In this document: piece by piece, positions 48,014-56,072 of the stretch | How positions within the stretch are numbered: the first letter of the stretch is position 1 | Layout of the letters: each line of letters starts with the position of its first letter | NCBI RefSeq assembly: GCF_001311925.1 | Contig: NZ_BBCG01000016.1 | Span: 1 to 64,000 of the forward strand | DNA length: 64,000 nucleotides | DNA from: Cellulosilyticum ruminicola JCM 14822 | Lineage (GTDB): Bacteria; Bacillota; Clostridia; Lachnospirales; Cellulosilyticaceae | Direction of reading: 5' to 3' | Notes under the pieces: model-generated | What the model saw: the letters and a program-made list of their open reading frames with translations, nothing else | What the model was told of the DNA's origin: nothing | The model's database searches: none | Program-made: the position numbers and the translations under genes

Positions 48014-48995
48014 CTATTTCCTCCTCTTTAATGCATCTTGATAAATTAATTCTAACAACTGTATTCGTGCTGTCATCTCTTCTATTGACTCTGGTACACA
48101 TTTGTCTTCTAAAACATCATTTAAATAAATAAGCTGATTGCTATAATAATTACTTGGTGGAAAAATGATTTTTTCTATTTCTTCTTTTTTATAAGTTCTC
48201 CTCTTAATTTAACTTTACCAACAGTTGGGCGAAATATATTTTTTAGCTAAATTCGGCTTCTTCAAATGTTACAATATAATCTGCTTCATAAGGTTTTGCA
48301 AAGGCCCCATGTAAACTGCTCGTTACGCCATTCTCATAACTTACCTTAGCATCAAAATCCCAATCACATCCATTAGGCCCATCAAACTTACTGGCCCCTT
48401 CATAAGTACTAATTTTCTCAAGACCTAATACTTCTTGTAAAAATTGTATCCAATAAGAAGCGATGTCCCAAAATACTCCTCCACCACATGTCATATGGTT
48501 GCGATAACTTTCTCCTTCTGGCACTGGTGCTTCAAAAACTAGGTTTGTTTGAATATGTTTTAATTTGCCATATACCTTGTTATCAATAAGCTCTTTAATA
48601 TAACCTTGCCACTGATGATGTCTTGCCATAATGCCTTCTACAAGGCAGACACCATTCGCCTTACATGCTTCTTCAATATCTCCTAAATCCTCACTTTTTA
48701 AACAAATTGGCTTTTCGACCAAAATATGTTTCTTCGCCTTTGCACTTTTAATAATCCATTCTTTATGTACATAATTTGCAAGAGGTATATAGACGATATC
48801 AATATTTTCATCTGCCAAAAGGTCTTCATAGCTTGCATAGACATTCTCAATACTGTATTTTTCTGCATACACCTTTGCTCTGTCATAATTTCTACCGGCT
48901 ATACCATAAATCTTTAATGTTTCACATTCCTTGATGGGTGCTAAGAGAGAAACTGGTGTAATCATGGAACAGCCTAATATCCCTATATTTTTCAT
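48014..48995 (-). CDS. Gfo/Idh/MocA-family NAD(P)-dependent oxidoreductase, two frameshifts
   Basis: Joined product about 327 aa, normal for the family. The N-terminal Rossmann part (IGILGCSMITPVSLLAPI, IPLANYVHKEW, HILVEKPICLKSEDLGDI with the EKP motif) is intact; the C-terminal part continues after two lost bases, one near 48246 and one in the T6 run at 48185-48190 (NIFRPTVGKVKLRGELI, then EKIIFPPSNYYSNQLIYLND). These enzymes oxidise or reduce sugar and inositol hydroxyls, which suits a sugar or cyclitol building block in this cluster. Its final codons contain the ribosome site of the exporter ATPase. Confidence 0.78.
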
Positions 48996-49004
48996 CTTCC
49001 CCTC

Positions 49005-50177
49005 CTACTTTCCATGTAAGTAGAGTAATATACACTTAGAACAAATAGGCATTAGTCCTTCATTAATCTTAGCTCTAATTTTCTTAAATCCTTCACTATT
49101 CCATATTACCTCTACACTGTCTTTATTTAAATCACCAATAGTAAACTCATTAAATAACTTACATGCCGTTACCTTACCATCAGCCATAACATTCATACGG
49201 TTAGAAATGGCTAAGCATTCTTTACGGTGTTGCGCACTTTCACCATCATCCCTTATAAAGCCGCCAACTTCATCTAGTTCTAAGGCTGGCTGATAACGAA
49301 TTCTAATCTTCCACACACGCTCATTAATGCGTTTTAAAGTCTTTATAAGATGTTCTTCAATCTCCGGATTTAAATGATAAGTATAAGCATACCAGCTTGG
49401 TTTCTTACTATCATCTAATTCATAAAGCCAGCTAAATTCTTGCTTAAAGTACGCATCCATCTTCTTAGCTGAAGCTTCTGAAATATACCAAGGGAAACAG
49501 AAGTAAACTGTATTCACTCCAAGCTCCTCAAAGTATTCCATAAAGTCATACATCTTATCTAACATCTGCTCACTAATAACACAGTTAACTGAAATTTCTC
49601 CCTTGAAGATTCCTTGCTTTTTAAGATCTAATAAGTATTTAATATTTTCAATAACCTTATTAAAAGTACCTTTTCCACGAATCGCATCATTTTCAACTTC
49701 AAATCCCTCTAAGCTAATGAGCATCGCCATATTGGGTGACATTTTAATGAGTGCATCTATATTCTTTTTCACTTCTACCCCATTAGTACAAAATACTGTC
49801 CATCTAGGATCTTCTACTAATAAATCTGCTAGTTCATTTAAATATTTATATGAGAGAGGTTCACCTCCCCATAAATATAGATTCGATTTTACTGATTTTG
49901 TTTCTTCAAATATACGTTTAACTACTTCAATATCAATATCTTGATTTTGTCTTTCTTTACTCATTTGGTGATGGAATCCTTTTTCATTCCATTCAAAACA
50001 ATGTTTACAACGTAAATTGCATCGATTGGTTAATTGAATCCCCACTTCATCTGGTAATGCAGTTGCATAGTCTGCTGCTAACTTTCTCTTACGACTTGTC
50101 TCGGACATATTACGCATCGTTCTTTTTAAACGATTAAAACTTTCTCTATCGAATTTTACCTCTGTTTTTGGTTGCAC
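49005..50177 (-). CDS. Radical SAM/SPASM protein 1
   Basis: 390 aa. The cluster motif is CNLRCKHC in LTNRCNLRCKHCFEWNEKG; the SAM motif is YLWGGEPL. The SPASM region has ECLAISNRMNVMADGKVTAC, FTIGDLNKDSVEVIWN and CSKC, for auxiliary Fe-S clusters. The family oxidises peptides or alcohols; BtrN, a twitch-type relative, oxidises an amino-cyclitol in butirosin synthesis. It shares the arrangement of the next radical SAM gene and may be a paralogue with a different substrate. Intergenic gap to the oxidoreductase is 9 bases. Confidence 0.85.
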   Translation of the reverse strand: MQPKTEVKFDRESFNRLKRTMRNMSETSRKRKLAADYATALPDEVGIQLTNRCNLRCKHCFEWNEKGFHHQMSKERQNQDIDIEVVKRIFEETKSVKSNLYLWGGEPLSYKYLNELADLLVEDPRWTVFCTNGVEVKKNIDALIKMSPNMAMLISLEGFEVENDAIRGKGTFNKVIENIKYLLDLKKQGIFKGEISVNCVISEQMLDKMYDFMEYFEELGVNTVYFCFPWYISEASAKKMDAYFKQEFSWLYELDDSKKPSWYAYTYHLNPEIEEHLIKTLKRINERVWKIRIRYQPALELDEVGGFIRDDGESAQHRKECLAISNRMNVMADGKVTACKLFNEFTIGDLNKDSVEVIWNSEGFKKIRAKINEGLMPICSKCILLYLHGK

Positions 50178-50206
50178 ATCCTCATCTCCTTTTTTTCATA
50201 ACTAAC

Positions 50207-51292
50207 CTATTTCTTAGTAGGGTCGCTATAATATCTTGAGCATGCTGTACAAATAGGTAATAGCGACTTCTTGATATACTTTCTAAATCTATTTACAGAT
50301 TCACCTCTCCAAATATCTAGTATACTTTGTTCGTTGACATTACCATGAGTTAAGTCATAAAAAGTATGACATGTGGTAACATTCCCTCTTGCATTAACTT
50401 CTGCATAACTCCAAGGGAACGCACAATGTTTTCGCTTGTCCTTCATTTGATCCCACTGTCCATTATAGAAATGGGTAAGATTTTCTACTGTAATTGTTTT
50501 AGGATAGGCAATAAAATAAATACCTCTTGCTTCACATTCTTCTTTTACCTTTGTAATTTGTGCCACAACACTTGGTACATCAATTTGTTTAAAGTCATTA
50601 ATATCCCACGTAATTCCTTTACCACAAGGCGTTTCAGTGACATCAAATTCTGTTGCCATTACTTCTTTATAGCATTGATATTTTTCCTCTGTAGCAAATA
50701 ATTGGAACTCTATACTTAAATGATCGATTTCATTTAAATTGATACTGTGTAAAAAGAACTCTTCTATATACTGATAATTCGTAGGCGTTACAATAAATGT
50801 TACACCTATTTTAGGATATTCACTTTGTGCTATTTCTCTTAACTCATGTAACTTATGAATGCCCTTTGTTACCTTTTCATATACGCCTTTTCCACGCTGG
50901 GTATCATTGATTTCCTCTGGACCATCCAATGAAATCCATAAGCGAGTAGGCTTAGTCTTAATAAGCATTTCAGCTCTTTGTTCAAGGAGCGTTCCATTGG
51001 TTGGAATATCCACTTTGCAATCATAATCCCTTATAAGCTGTAACACTTCCTCAATATGAGGATACATTAAAGGTTCTCCTCCAAATAAACCAAAGTATGG
51101 CTTTTGATCCTTTAAGTCTAGGATTAAACGTTTCACTACCTTAGGGTCTAATTGACTTAAGTTTTCTTTATGATGATATGTGCCTTCTTGCCCCCATTCA
51201 TAGCACATCTTACATCTTAAATTACATTGTTCTAAGAGCTGAATCACAACCCATTTAGGGGCACTTAAATTAATTGAACTTTTCTCACCCAT
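50207..51292 (-). CDS. Radical SAM/SPASM protein 2
   Basis: 361 aa from ATG 51292, with GGAGGGG upstream overlapping the end of the glycosyltransferase gene. The cluster motif is CNLRCKMCYEWGQEG; YFGLFGGEPLMYPHIEEVL follows; the SPASM part has CAFPWSYAEVNARGNVTTCH, DLTHGNVNEQSILDIW and CTAC. Sequence similarity to the adjacent gene is visible around both motifs, so the pair probably arose by duplication. Confidence 0.85.
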   Translation of the reverse strand: MGEKSSINLSAPKWVVIQLLEQCNLRCKMCYEWGQEGTYHHKENLSQLDPKVVKRLILDLKDQKPYFGLFGGEPLMYPHIEEVLQLIRDYDCKVDIPTNGTLLEQRAEMLIKTKPTRLWISLDGPEEINDTQRGKGVYEKVTKGIHKLHELREIAQSEYPKIGVTFIVTPTNYQYIEEFFLHSINLNEIDHLSIEFQLFATEEKYQCYKEVMATEFDVTETPCGKGITWDINDFKQIDVPSVVAQITKVKEECEARGIYFIAYPKTITVENLTHFYNGQWDQMKDKRKHCAFPWSYAEVNARGNVTTCHTFYDLTHGNVNEQSILDIWRGESVNRFRKYIKKSLLPICTACSRYYSDPTKK

Positions 51293-51294
51293 TT

Positions 51295-52389
51295 CTATCC
51301 CCTCCATTTTTCTGTACATAATGTAATATACTTCTCTTGTGTGCCTCGAATAGCCATTAAATTTTCATGTAATTTCTTAATAATTGCTTCATCATAATTG
51401 CTTTCACGCCATGTATCATAATCAATTCCAAATCCTAATTCAATCCATAACTGGGCATTTTTCTTTTCATAACCCCCAAAAGGATCTAGCATAATCATTG
51501 GCGTTGCAGAAGCTAGAGAATCTACCAAAGTTGCCCCACCCGGCTTACTAATAATAGCTTTACATGTTCCAATGACATCTAACACTTCCGTACGATTCTT
51601 ATGATTAATAAATGTCGTGGATTTAACATCTTTCACAACTTGGGCAAATGGTGGAAATTCATGCTCACCTTCTTGATTCTTAAACCATGGTGACCAATTA
51701 GGATCTGTCATAAAATAACGATTGTTTGTATGTGAAAGATTTATTTCATCTTCTGCATAGGCTACGATATCTAGTGGAATCTGTGCCTCTTCAAGCTCAG
51801 GGATTTTACTTTGATAAGTTCCCATTCCCCAGCCACCACCATGAATCATATAGCGGTTTGCGCGTTCTTCAAAACTAAGAGGCGTATTGTAATCTACAGG
51901 GAATTCATAACCTAACTGATGTTCATCAATACTGAAAAACCATCTATGATGATAATAAGGTGAGTCATACATATATTTTTTCCATGATGCAGAGATAGCC
52001 ACATCCATATGGCAGAGCTCTACATCTATAGTGCGAGGTGCTATCCTTGCTTCATAGTCTTGTAAAATAGGTACCCAAAAACCTGAGAAAACCACAAATC
52101 TCTCTCTACCTTCTGCTTCCCACTTGATATACATTTTATCTAATATATCTTGATTTAAGCTTGGTCTAATGTCTCCTGCCATTCTTTGACCTAAGAGTGC
52201 TACTTTAAAGTTTTCATGAAAGGCCTTTTTATTTAAATTAATCTTATTTTTCTTTTCTTCATAAATTAAGTTCTCAAGTACTACAACTTCTGTTTCTATG
52301 CCAGCACACTTTAATGCATAATTTAAATGTATCGCAGGAATATAGACACCTAATGCCACACCTGAACATAAAATTGTTACAAGCTCCAT
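51295..52389 (-). CDS. Glycosyltransferase-like protein (GT1/GT28 type)
   Basis: 364 aa. A GT-B-type layout: an N-terminal nucleotide-like beta start (ILCSGVALGVYIPAIHLNYA, alternating small residues and helix) and a C-terminal donor site (GTCKAIISKPGGATLVDSLA followed by ATPMIMLDPFGGYEKKNAQL), which resembles the nucleotide-sugar binding motif of MurG/UGT enzymes. Aceptor unknown. Consistent with sugar attachment to the product made by the operon. Confidence 0.65.
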   Translation of the reverse strand: MELVTILCSGVALGVYIPAIHLNYALKCAGIETEVVVLENLIYEEKKNKINLNKKAFHENFKVALLGQRMAGDIRPSLNQDILDKMYIKWEAEGRERFVVFSGFWVPILQDYEARIAPRTIDVELCHMDVAISASWKKYMYDSPYYHHRWFFSIDEHQLGYEFPVDYNTPLSFEERANRYMIHGGGWGMGTYQSKIPELEEAQIPLDIVAYAEDEINLSHTNNRYFMTDPNWSPWFKNQEGEHEFPPFAQVVKDVKSTTFINHKNRTEVLDVIGTCKAIISKPGGATLVDSLASATPMIMLDPFGGYEKKNAQLWIELGFGIDYDTWRESNYDEAIIKKLHENLMAIRGTQEKYITLCTEKWRG

Positions 52390-52401
52390 TTTTTCTCCTC
52401 C

Positions 52402-53652
52402 CTAATTGTACAGTTTCATCCCATAATTTATACAAAAGTCTTTGAATTCTTTTAGAAGTACTTCAGGTTGCTGATTCTCTTTATAAAGAATTGCCACATA
52501 TAGTCTTCCCTTGTGCATAGACTGTGTCTTACTTTCGGTACTATTAATGGTTAATGCATGACTTGTAAGAGGTAAGACATAACCTTTTTCTCTATCAAAA
52601 AGTAAACCTGCTGCCTTTAAACTTTCAAAGAAATCCTTAAAACTTATTTGACCCTCATAACCTACAGATAAAAAGGTAAGCATACTTTGATATCCCATAG
52701 GCAATACCTTTTGTGCCACATAATAATTAATGAATCCCATAGACTTCCTTGCATTAATCTCTACAATCGGCACAATCTGATCATCTTCTAAAATCATAGA
52801 ATCCACACATACACTACCAAAGTAGCCTGCTTCATGAAGATTTTCCCCTACCTTCAACATCACATTAAAATAATCTTTTGACTCTAGAAATGCCTTAAAA
52901 TCTGCATCTGCTGTCACTGAGCCTAAATAGCCAAAGCCCTTATTTAATATTTTTTGAATGGATAAGAAATTCACATTACCGGCTTCATCTAATTCAAATT
53001 CACATGAAAAGTCTATTTTCTTCTGAAGCATAGGTTCTAAAATAAATTCTATTTTTTTGCCCTTCTTCTCTTGTTTTTCAAAATAACGTTTCATTCGCGA
53101 TAAAGTCTTCTCACCATCAATTAATAAATTACCTTGTCCTGAAACCCCCATAGGCTCTTTAATTAAAAAGTCACCTGCTTCTAGCAATTGATTGCCAACT
53201 TCCATAAGCTCATCTAAGTTCGTTACAATCTGACCAATTGGTTTTAAACCAATTTTCTCATACAGTCTCGTTGAATAGCTCTTGCTATTCACAAGTCTTA
53301 CACATTTAATGGAAGGGAAATTCCCCTTTAAATCATACTGGTTCAAAATAGCTTCTGTATTGGGTAAAACTGCATATGTATTCAAATAACTTCCTGCTAT
53401 TTTAGCCGTCTCTTCTGGTGCTACACATTCGAATTCAAAGCCTACCTCATTTAGATACCTTTCAAAAAACTTAGGCATTTGATACTTCGTCATTAAAAAG
53501 TCTCCTGACTTTCCTAGTACAAAGAGCATTTCATCCATTGTTTCTATAATATTAGCAGTTTCTTTTTCTCTAAGAGTTGGCAAATCACATGTATGTCCTT
53601 CTTTCCAAAAAGCTTCTGAATTAAAACACCCCATAATCACTGATTTACTCAT
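52402..53652 (-). CDS. ATP-grasp ligase, possible aminoacyl-ACP ligase
   Basis: 416 aa. ATP-grasp features: DFLIKEPMGVSGQGNLLI (glycine-rich loop), EFILEPMLQKKIDFSCEFEL and the metal-binding VPIVEINARKSMG. Immediately before it in the operon is an acyl carrier protein and before that a BtrH-like gene; in butirosin synthesis the ATP-grasp BtrJ loads glutamate onto ACP BtrI. I therefore infer that it loads an amino or carboxylic acid onto the ACP. The substrate cannot be read from sequence. It starts 14 bases after the ACP stop. Confidence 0.75.
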   Translation of the reverse strand: MSKSVIMGCFNSEAFWKEGHTCDLPTLREKETANIIETMDEMLFVLGKSGDFLMTKYQMPKFFERYLNEVGFEFECVAPEETAKIAGSYLNTYAVLPNTEAILNQYDLKGNFPSIKCVRLVNSKSYSTRLYEKIGLKPIGQIVTNLDELMEVGNQLLEAGDFLIKEPMGVSGQGNLLIDGEKTLSRMKRYFEKQEKKGKKIEFILEPMLQKKIDFSCEFELDEAGNVNFLSIQKILNKGFGYLGSVTADADFKAFLESKDYFNVMLKVGENLHEAGYFGSVCVDSMILEDDQIVPIVEINARKSMGFINYYVAQKVLPMGYQSMLTFLSVGYEGQISFKDFFESLKAAGLLFDREKGYVLPLTSHALTINSTESKTQSMHKGRLYVAILYKENQQPEVLLKEFKDFCINYGMKLYN

Positions 53653-53666
53653 ATCTCCATCCCTAC

Positions 53667-53900
53667 TTATTGATTTTTTAAGAACTCACAAAAACTACTT
53701 ACAGACTGTAAATTATCATAATCAAATTCATCAAAATCAATTTCTACATCAAATTCATCTTCTACTCTTAGAATAAAGTTAATCATTTGTAATGAGTCTA
53801 AACCAACTTCTTCTATAATATTAAAATCCCCTTGTAATGCTTCCATAAGTTCTGGTTTTTCTGATACCTCTACTAAAATTTCTTTAATCTTTTCTTTCAT
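53667..53900 (-). CDS. Acyl carrier protein
   Basis: 77 aa, helical and very acidic. VGLDSLQMINFILRVEDEF holds Ser36, the 4'-phosphopantetheine site, in the DSL motif. Start ATG 53900 is behind AAGGAG by 10 bases; GTG at 53909 is too close to it. It is a dedicated carrier, since its neighbours are an ATP-grasp ligase and a BtrH-like gene and no fatty-acid synthesis genes are near. Confidence 0.92.
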   Translation of the reverse strand: MKEKIKEILVEVSEKPELMEALQGDFNIIEEVGLDSLQMINFILRVEDEFDVEIDFDEFDYDNLQSVSSFCEFLKNQ

Positions 53901-53902
53901 AT

Positions 53903-54907
53903 TTAGCACACTCCTTCTTTTAAATAATTAATCATATCTTTTATTATTTCTGTTTCATTTTCTAGTTCAACTTCTAGCTGGTCCATAAGTTTATTAAAAA
54001 TTGCCTTTCTACCAGAAAGTACATACTTTAAGTAATTATCCTTCATACGTTTATAACGATCTTCTAGTTTCTCATAAGCTGCAATATATTTCTCACTATC
54101 TGCTAAATAACCTTGTTCTGTAAGATATATCAGTCTCTTTTTCATAAGATTCTTATGTCCTAACATCAAATCAAATCCTCTAATATCAAGTGCATTATCT
54201 CGTTTTAATTGACCAGCTCTACTAAGTTTAATATTTTCTCTAATACCATCCATACCATAAATTGCATCATTCACCAGCCTATATTGGGTAGGTCTAGAAT
54301 AAATATAACCTTCTAACTCTATTATGATTCTGTTAATATCTATCTTATATGATGCTAAGTTTTTTCTTTGAATAAGATAAACATTGTGCGTATACTCTGC
54401 TGGATAATTCATTGCATCGTATGCTTTTTCAAAATCATCAAACTTACAACTTGCTTTCCTGTATTTGCCACCTGCAAATAAACCATTCACATCTACTGAA
54501 GATAGTATTGGTAAGCAATCAGTAAAATAGATGTTTTCTTCATCATAACCATAAATACATATTTCATGATAAAAGTCTTCTGTTTCAAAATATATAGGTA
54601 ATACTTTGCGATTGATATATATATATACATATCTCTGGTGATCTAGTGCATCTTGAACGACTTGTCTTATGTTCTTAATCTGCTCTCTAGTGACTATATT
54701 CATGTCAATATAAGGACATTCCTGAAATACAACATTATGAATATCATAAACAAGATATTCTGCTTCTAGGTCATATCCTATTTGAATAAAATTGCTATAA
54801 ATCCAATTTAAATCACTTTCACCATCTCCCCTTATACTTGTAATATAGGCACAGTTCGTATATGTTGTTATAAGTGCATCTTTCATATTTAATATAATAT
54901 TCTCCAT
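53903..54907 (-). CDS. BtrH N-terminal-like protein (possible acyl/aminoacyl transferase)
   Basis: 334 aa. Residues 1-170 have TNCAYITSIRGDGES and later HEICIYGYDEENIYFTDC, the Cys...His layout of the BtrH-N/peptidase-C39-like fold. BtrH moves an ACP-bound aminoacyl side chain onto an aminoglycoside. The remaining 160 residues are helical. First gene of the operon, with GGAGGTGATAAA before ATG, and two bases before the ACP start. The family call is from motif order and neighbours, and is moderate. Confidence 0.6.
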   Translation of the reverse strand: MENIILNMKDALITTYTNCAYITSIRGDGESDLNWIYSNFIQIGYDLEAEYLVYDIHNVVFQECPYIDMNIVTREQIKNIRQVVQDALDHQRYVYIYINRKVLPIYFETEDFYHEICIYGYDEENIYFTDCLPILSSVDVNGLFAGGKYRKASCKFDDFEKAYDAMNYPAEYTHNVYLIQRKNLASYKIDINRIIIELEGYIYSRPTQYRLVNDAIYGMDGIRENIKLSRAGQLKRDNALDIRGFDLMLGHKNLMKKRLIYLTEQGYLADSEKYIAAYEKLEDRYKRMKDNYLKYVLSGRKAIFNKLMDQLEVELENETEIIKDMINYLKEGVC

Positions 54908-54941
54908 TTTATCACCTCCATTCCATTACTATATCATATAT

Positions 54942-54960
54942 ATTATACAACAAAATATAT
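54942..54960 (-). promoter_or_regulatory. Candidate promoter of the biosynthetic operon
   Basis: TATAAT on the minus strand (plus 54942-54947), preceded by TTG, 35 bases before the first start codon. No clear -35 hexamer. The surrounding gap is divergent with the metallophosphoesterase gene and extremely AT-rich. Confidence 0.3.
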
Positions 54961-55084
54961 ATTATATTTACTTTTTTTTTATAAAATTCTAGAAAAAAAT
55001 ATCACTTAATTTTTAATTATTTTATATAAAACGGGAAATACTCTTATCGATAAATGTTTTATTTAAAAGTTAGGAGCTTACCCT

Positions 55085-55984
55085 ATGTTTACAAATCAAA
55101 GACTTACTGAAGCTTACCTTAAAGCACCAATTAAACACTTTGATAGAAACTCTAAGTTTATCTTCTTTAGTGATATGCACAGAGGTGATGATAGTATTTC
55201 TGATGAATTTACGCGAAATCAAACACTTATGCTATGTGCCCTTAGATATTATTATGATAGGGGCTATACTTATATTGAAGTAGGCGATGGTGACGAGCTT
55301 TGGGAATATAAACATTTTAAATATATTCGTGCTGCCCATACGGATATTTTTACTGTACTTAAAGCCTTTTTTGACGATCATCGTTTCATCATGCTCTATG
55401 GGAATCATAATATTTTTCTAAAAGATCATAACTATGTGGCAAAACATTACTATCATTTTTATGACCAATATAAAGACAAAATTATGCCTCTTTTAGATCA
55501 CATAGAGCCTCTTGAATCTCTTATCTTAATGCACCGTCAAACAGGACAAAAAATCCTTGTGGTTCATGGGCATCAAGGGGATTTATTCAATGATCATCTC
55601 TGGCCTGTTAGCATGTTTTTCCTTCGTTATCTCTGGCGATTCATCCATGTAGTGGGTTTTAAAAATCCCTCTAGCCCTGCTCGTAATTATCACAAACGTC
55701 ATAAAGTGGAAAAACAATATAATAAATGGATTCAAAAATATAAAATTATGCTTATTTGTGGTCATACCCACCGCAGTAAATTTCCTAAAAAAGGTCATCT
55801 GCCTTACTTTAATACAGGTTGTTGCATTCATAGTAAGGGCCTTACAGGCATTGAAATTATAAATGATGAAATTATGACCATTCAGTGGCGTATGTTAGCA
55901 GATCAAAATGGCTTTGTTAAAATCAAACGTCAGGTAATCCGTGGTCCTGAACCTATTTTCCACTTCGACCTTCGTCATATCTAA
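55085..55984 (+). CDS. Calcineurin-like metallophosphoesterase
   Basis: 299 aa. The five metal-binding blocks are visible in order: FFSDMHRGDD, VGDGDELWE, MLYGNHN, VVHGHQGD and ICGHTHR. Soluble, no signal peptide. The substrate is unknown; similar proteins act as UDP-diacylglucosamine hydrolase-like or nucleotide phosphoesterases. It is divergent from the biosynthetic operon and ends at a strong shared terminator. AGGAGC is the ribosome site. Confidence 0.88.
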   Translation: MFTNQRLTEAYLKAPIKHFDRNSKFIFFSDMHRGDDSISDEFTRNQTLMLCALRYYYDRGYTYIEVGDGDELWEYKHFKYIRAAHTDIFTVLKAFFDDHRFIMLYGNHNIFLKDHNYVAKHYYHFYDQYKDKIMPLLDHIEPLESLILMHRQTGQKILVVHGHQGDLFNDHLWPVSMFFLRYLWRFIHVVGFKNPSSPARNYHKRHKVEKQYNKWIQKYKIMLICGHTHRSKFPKKGHLPYFNTGCCIHSKGLTGIEIINDEIMTIQWRMLADQNGFVKIKRQVIRGPEPIFHFDLRHI

Positions 55985-55993
55985 TCCCTATAT

Positions 55994-56036
55994 AAAAAAT
56001 GAAGTCTCAAGTTCTTTCCTTGAGTGCTTCATTTTT
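55994..56036. terminator. Bidirectional terminator
   Basis: AAAAATGAAGTCTCAAG (55995-56011) pairs with CTTGAGTGCTTCATTTTT (56019-56036) with one bulge, and A and T runs flank it on both sides. It serves the convergent metallophosphoesterase and ECF genes. Confidence 0.8.
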
Positions 56037-56072
56037 ATACTCTATATCTCCTTATAAGCAATTTAGATTTAA

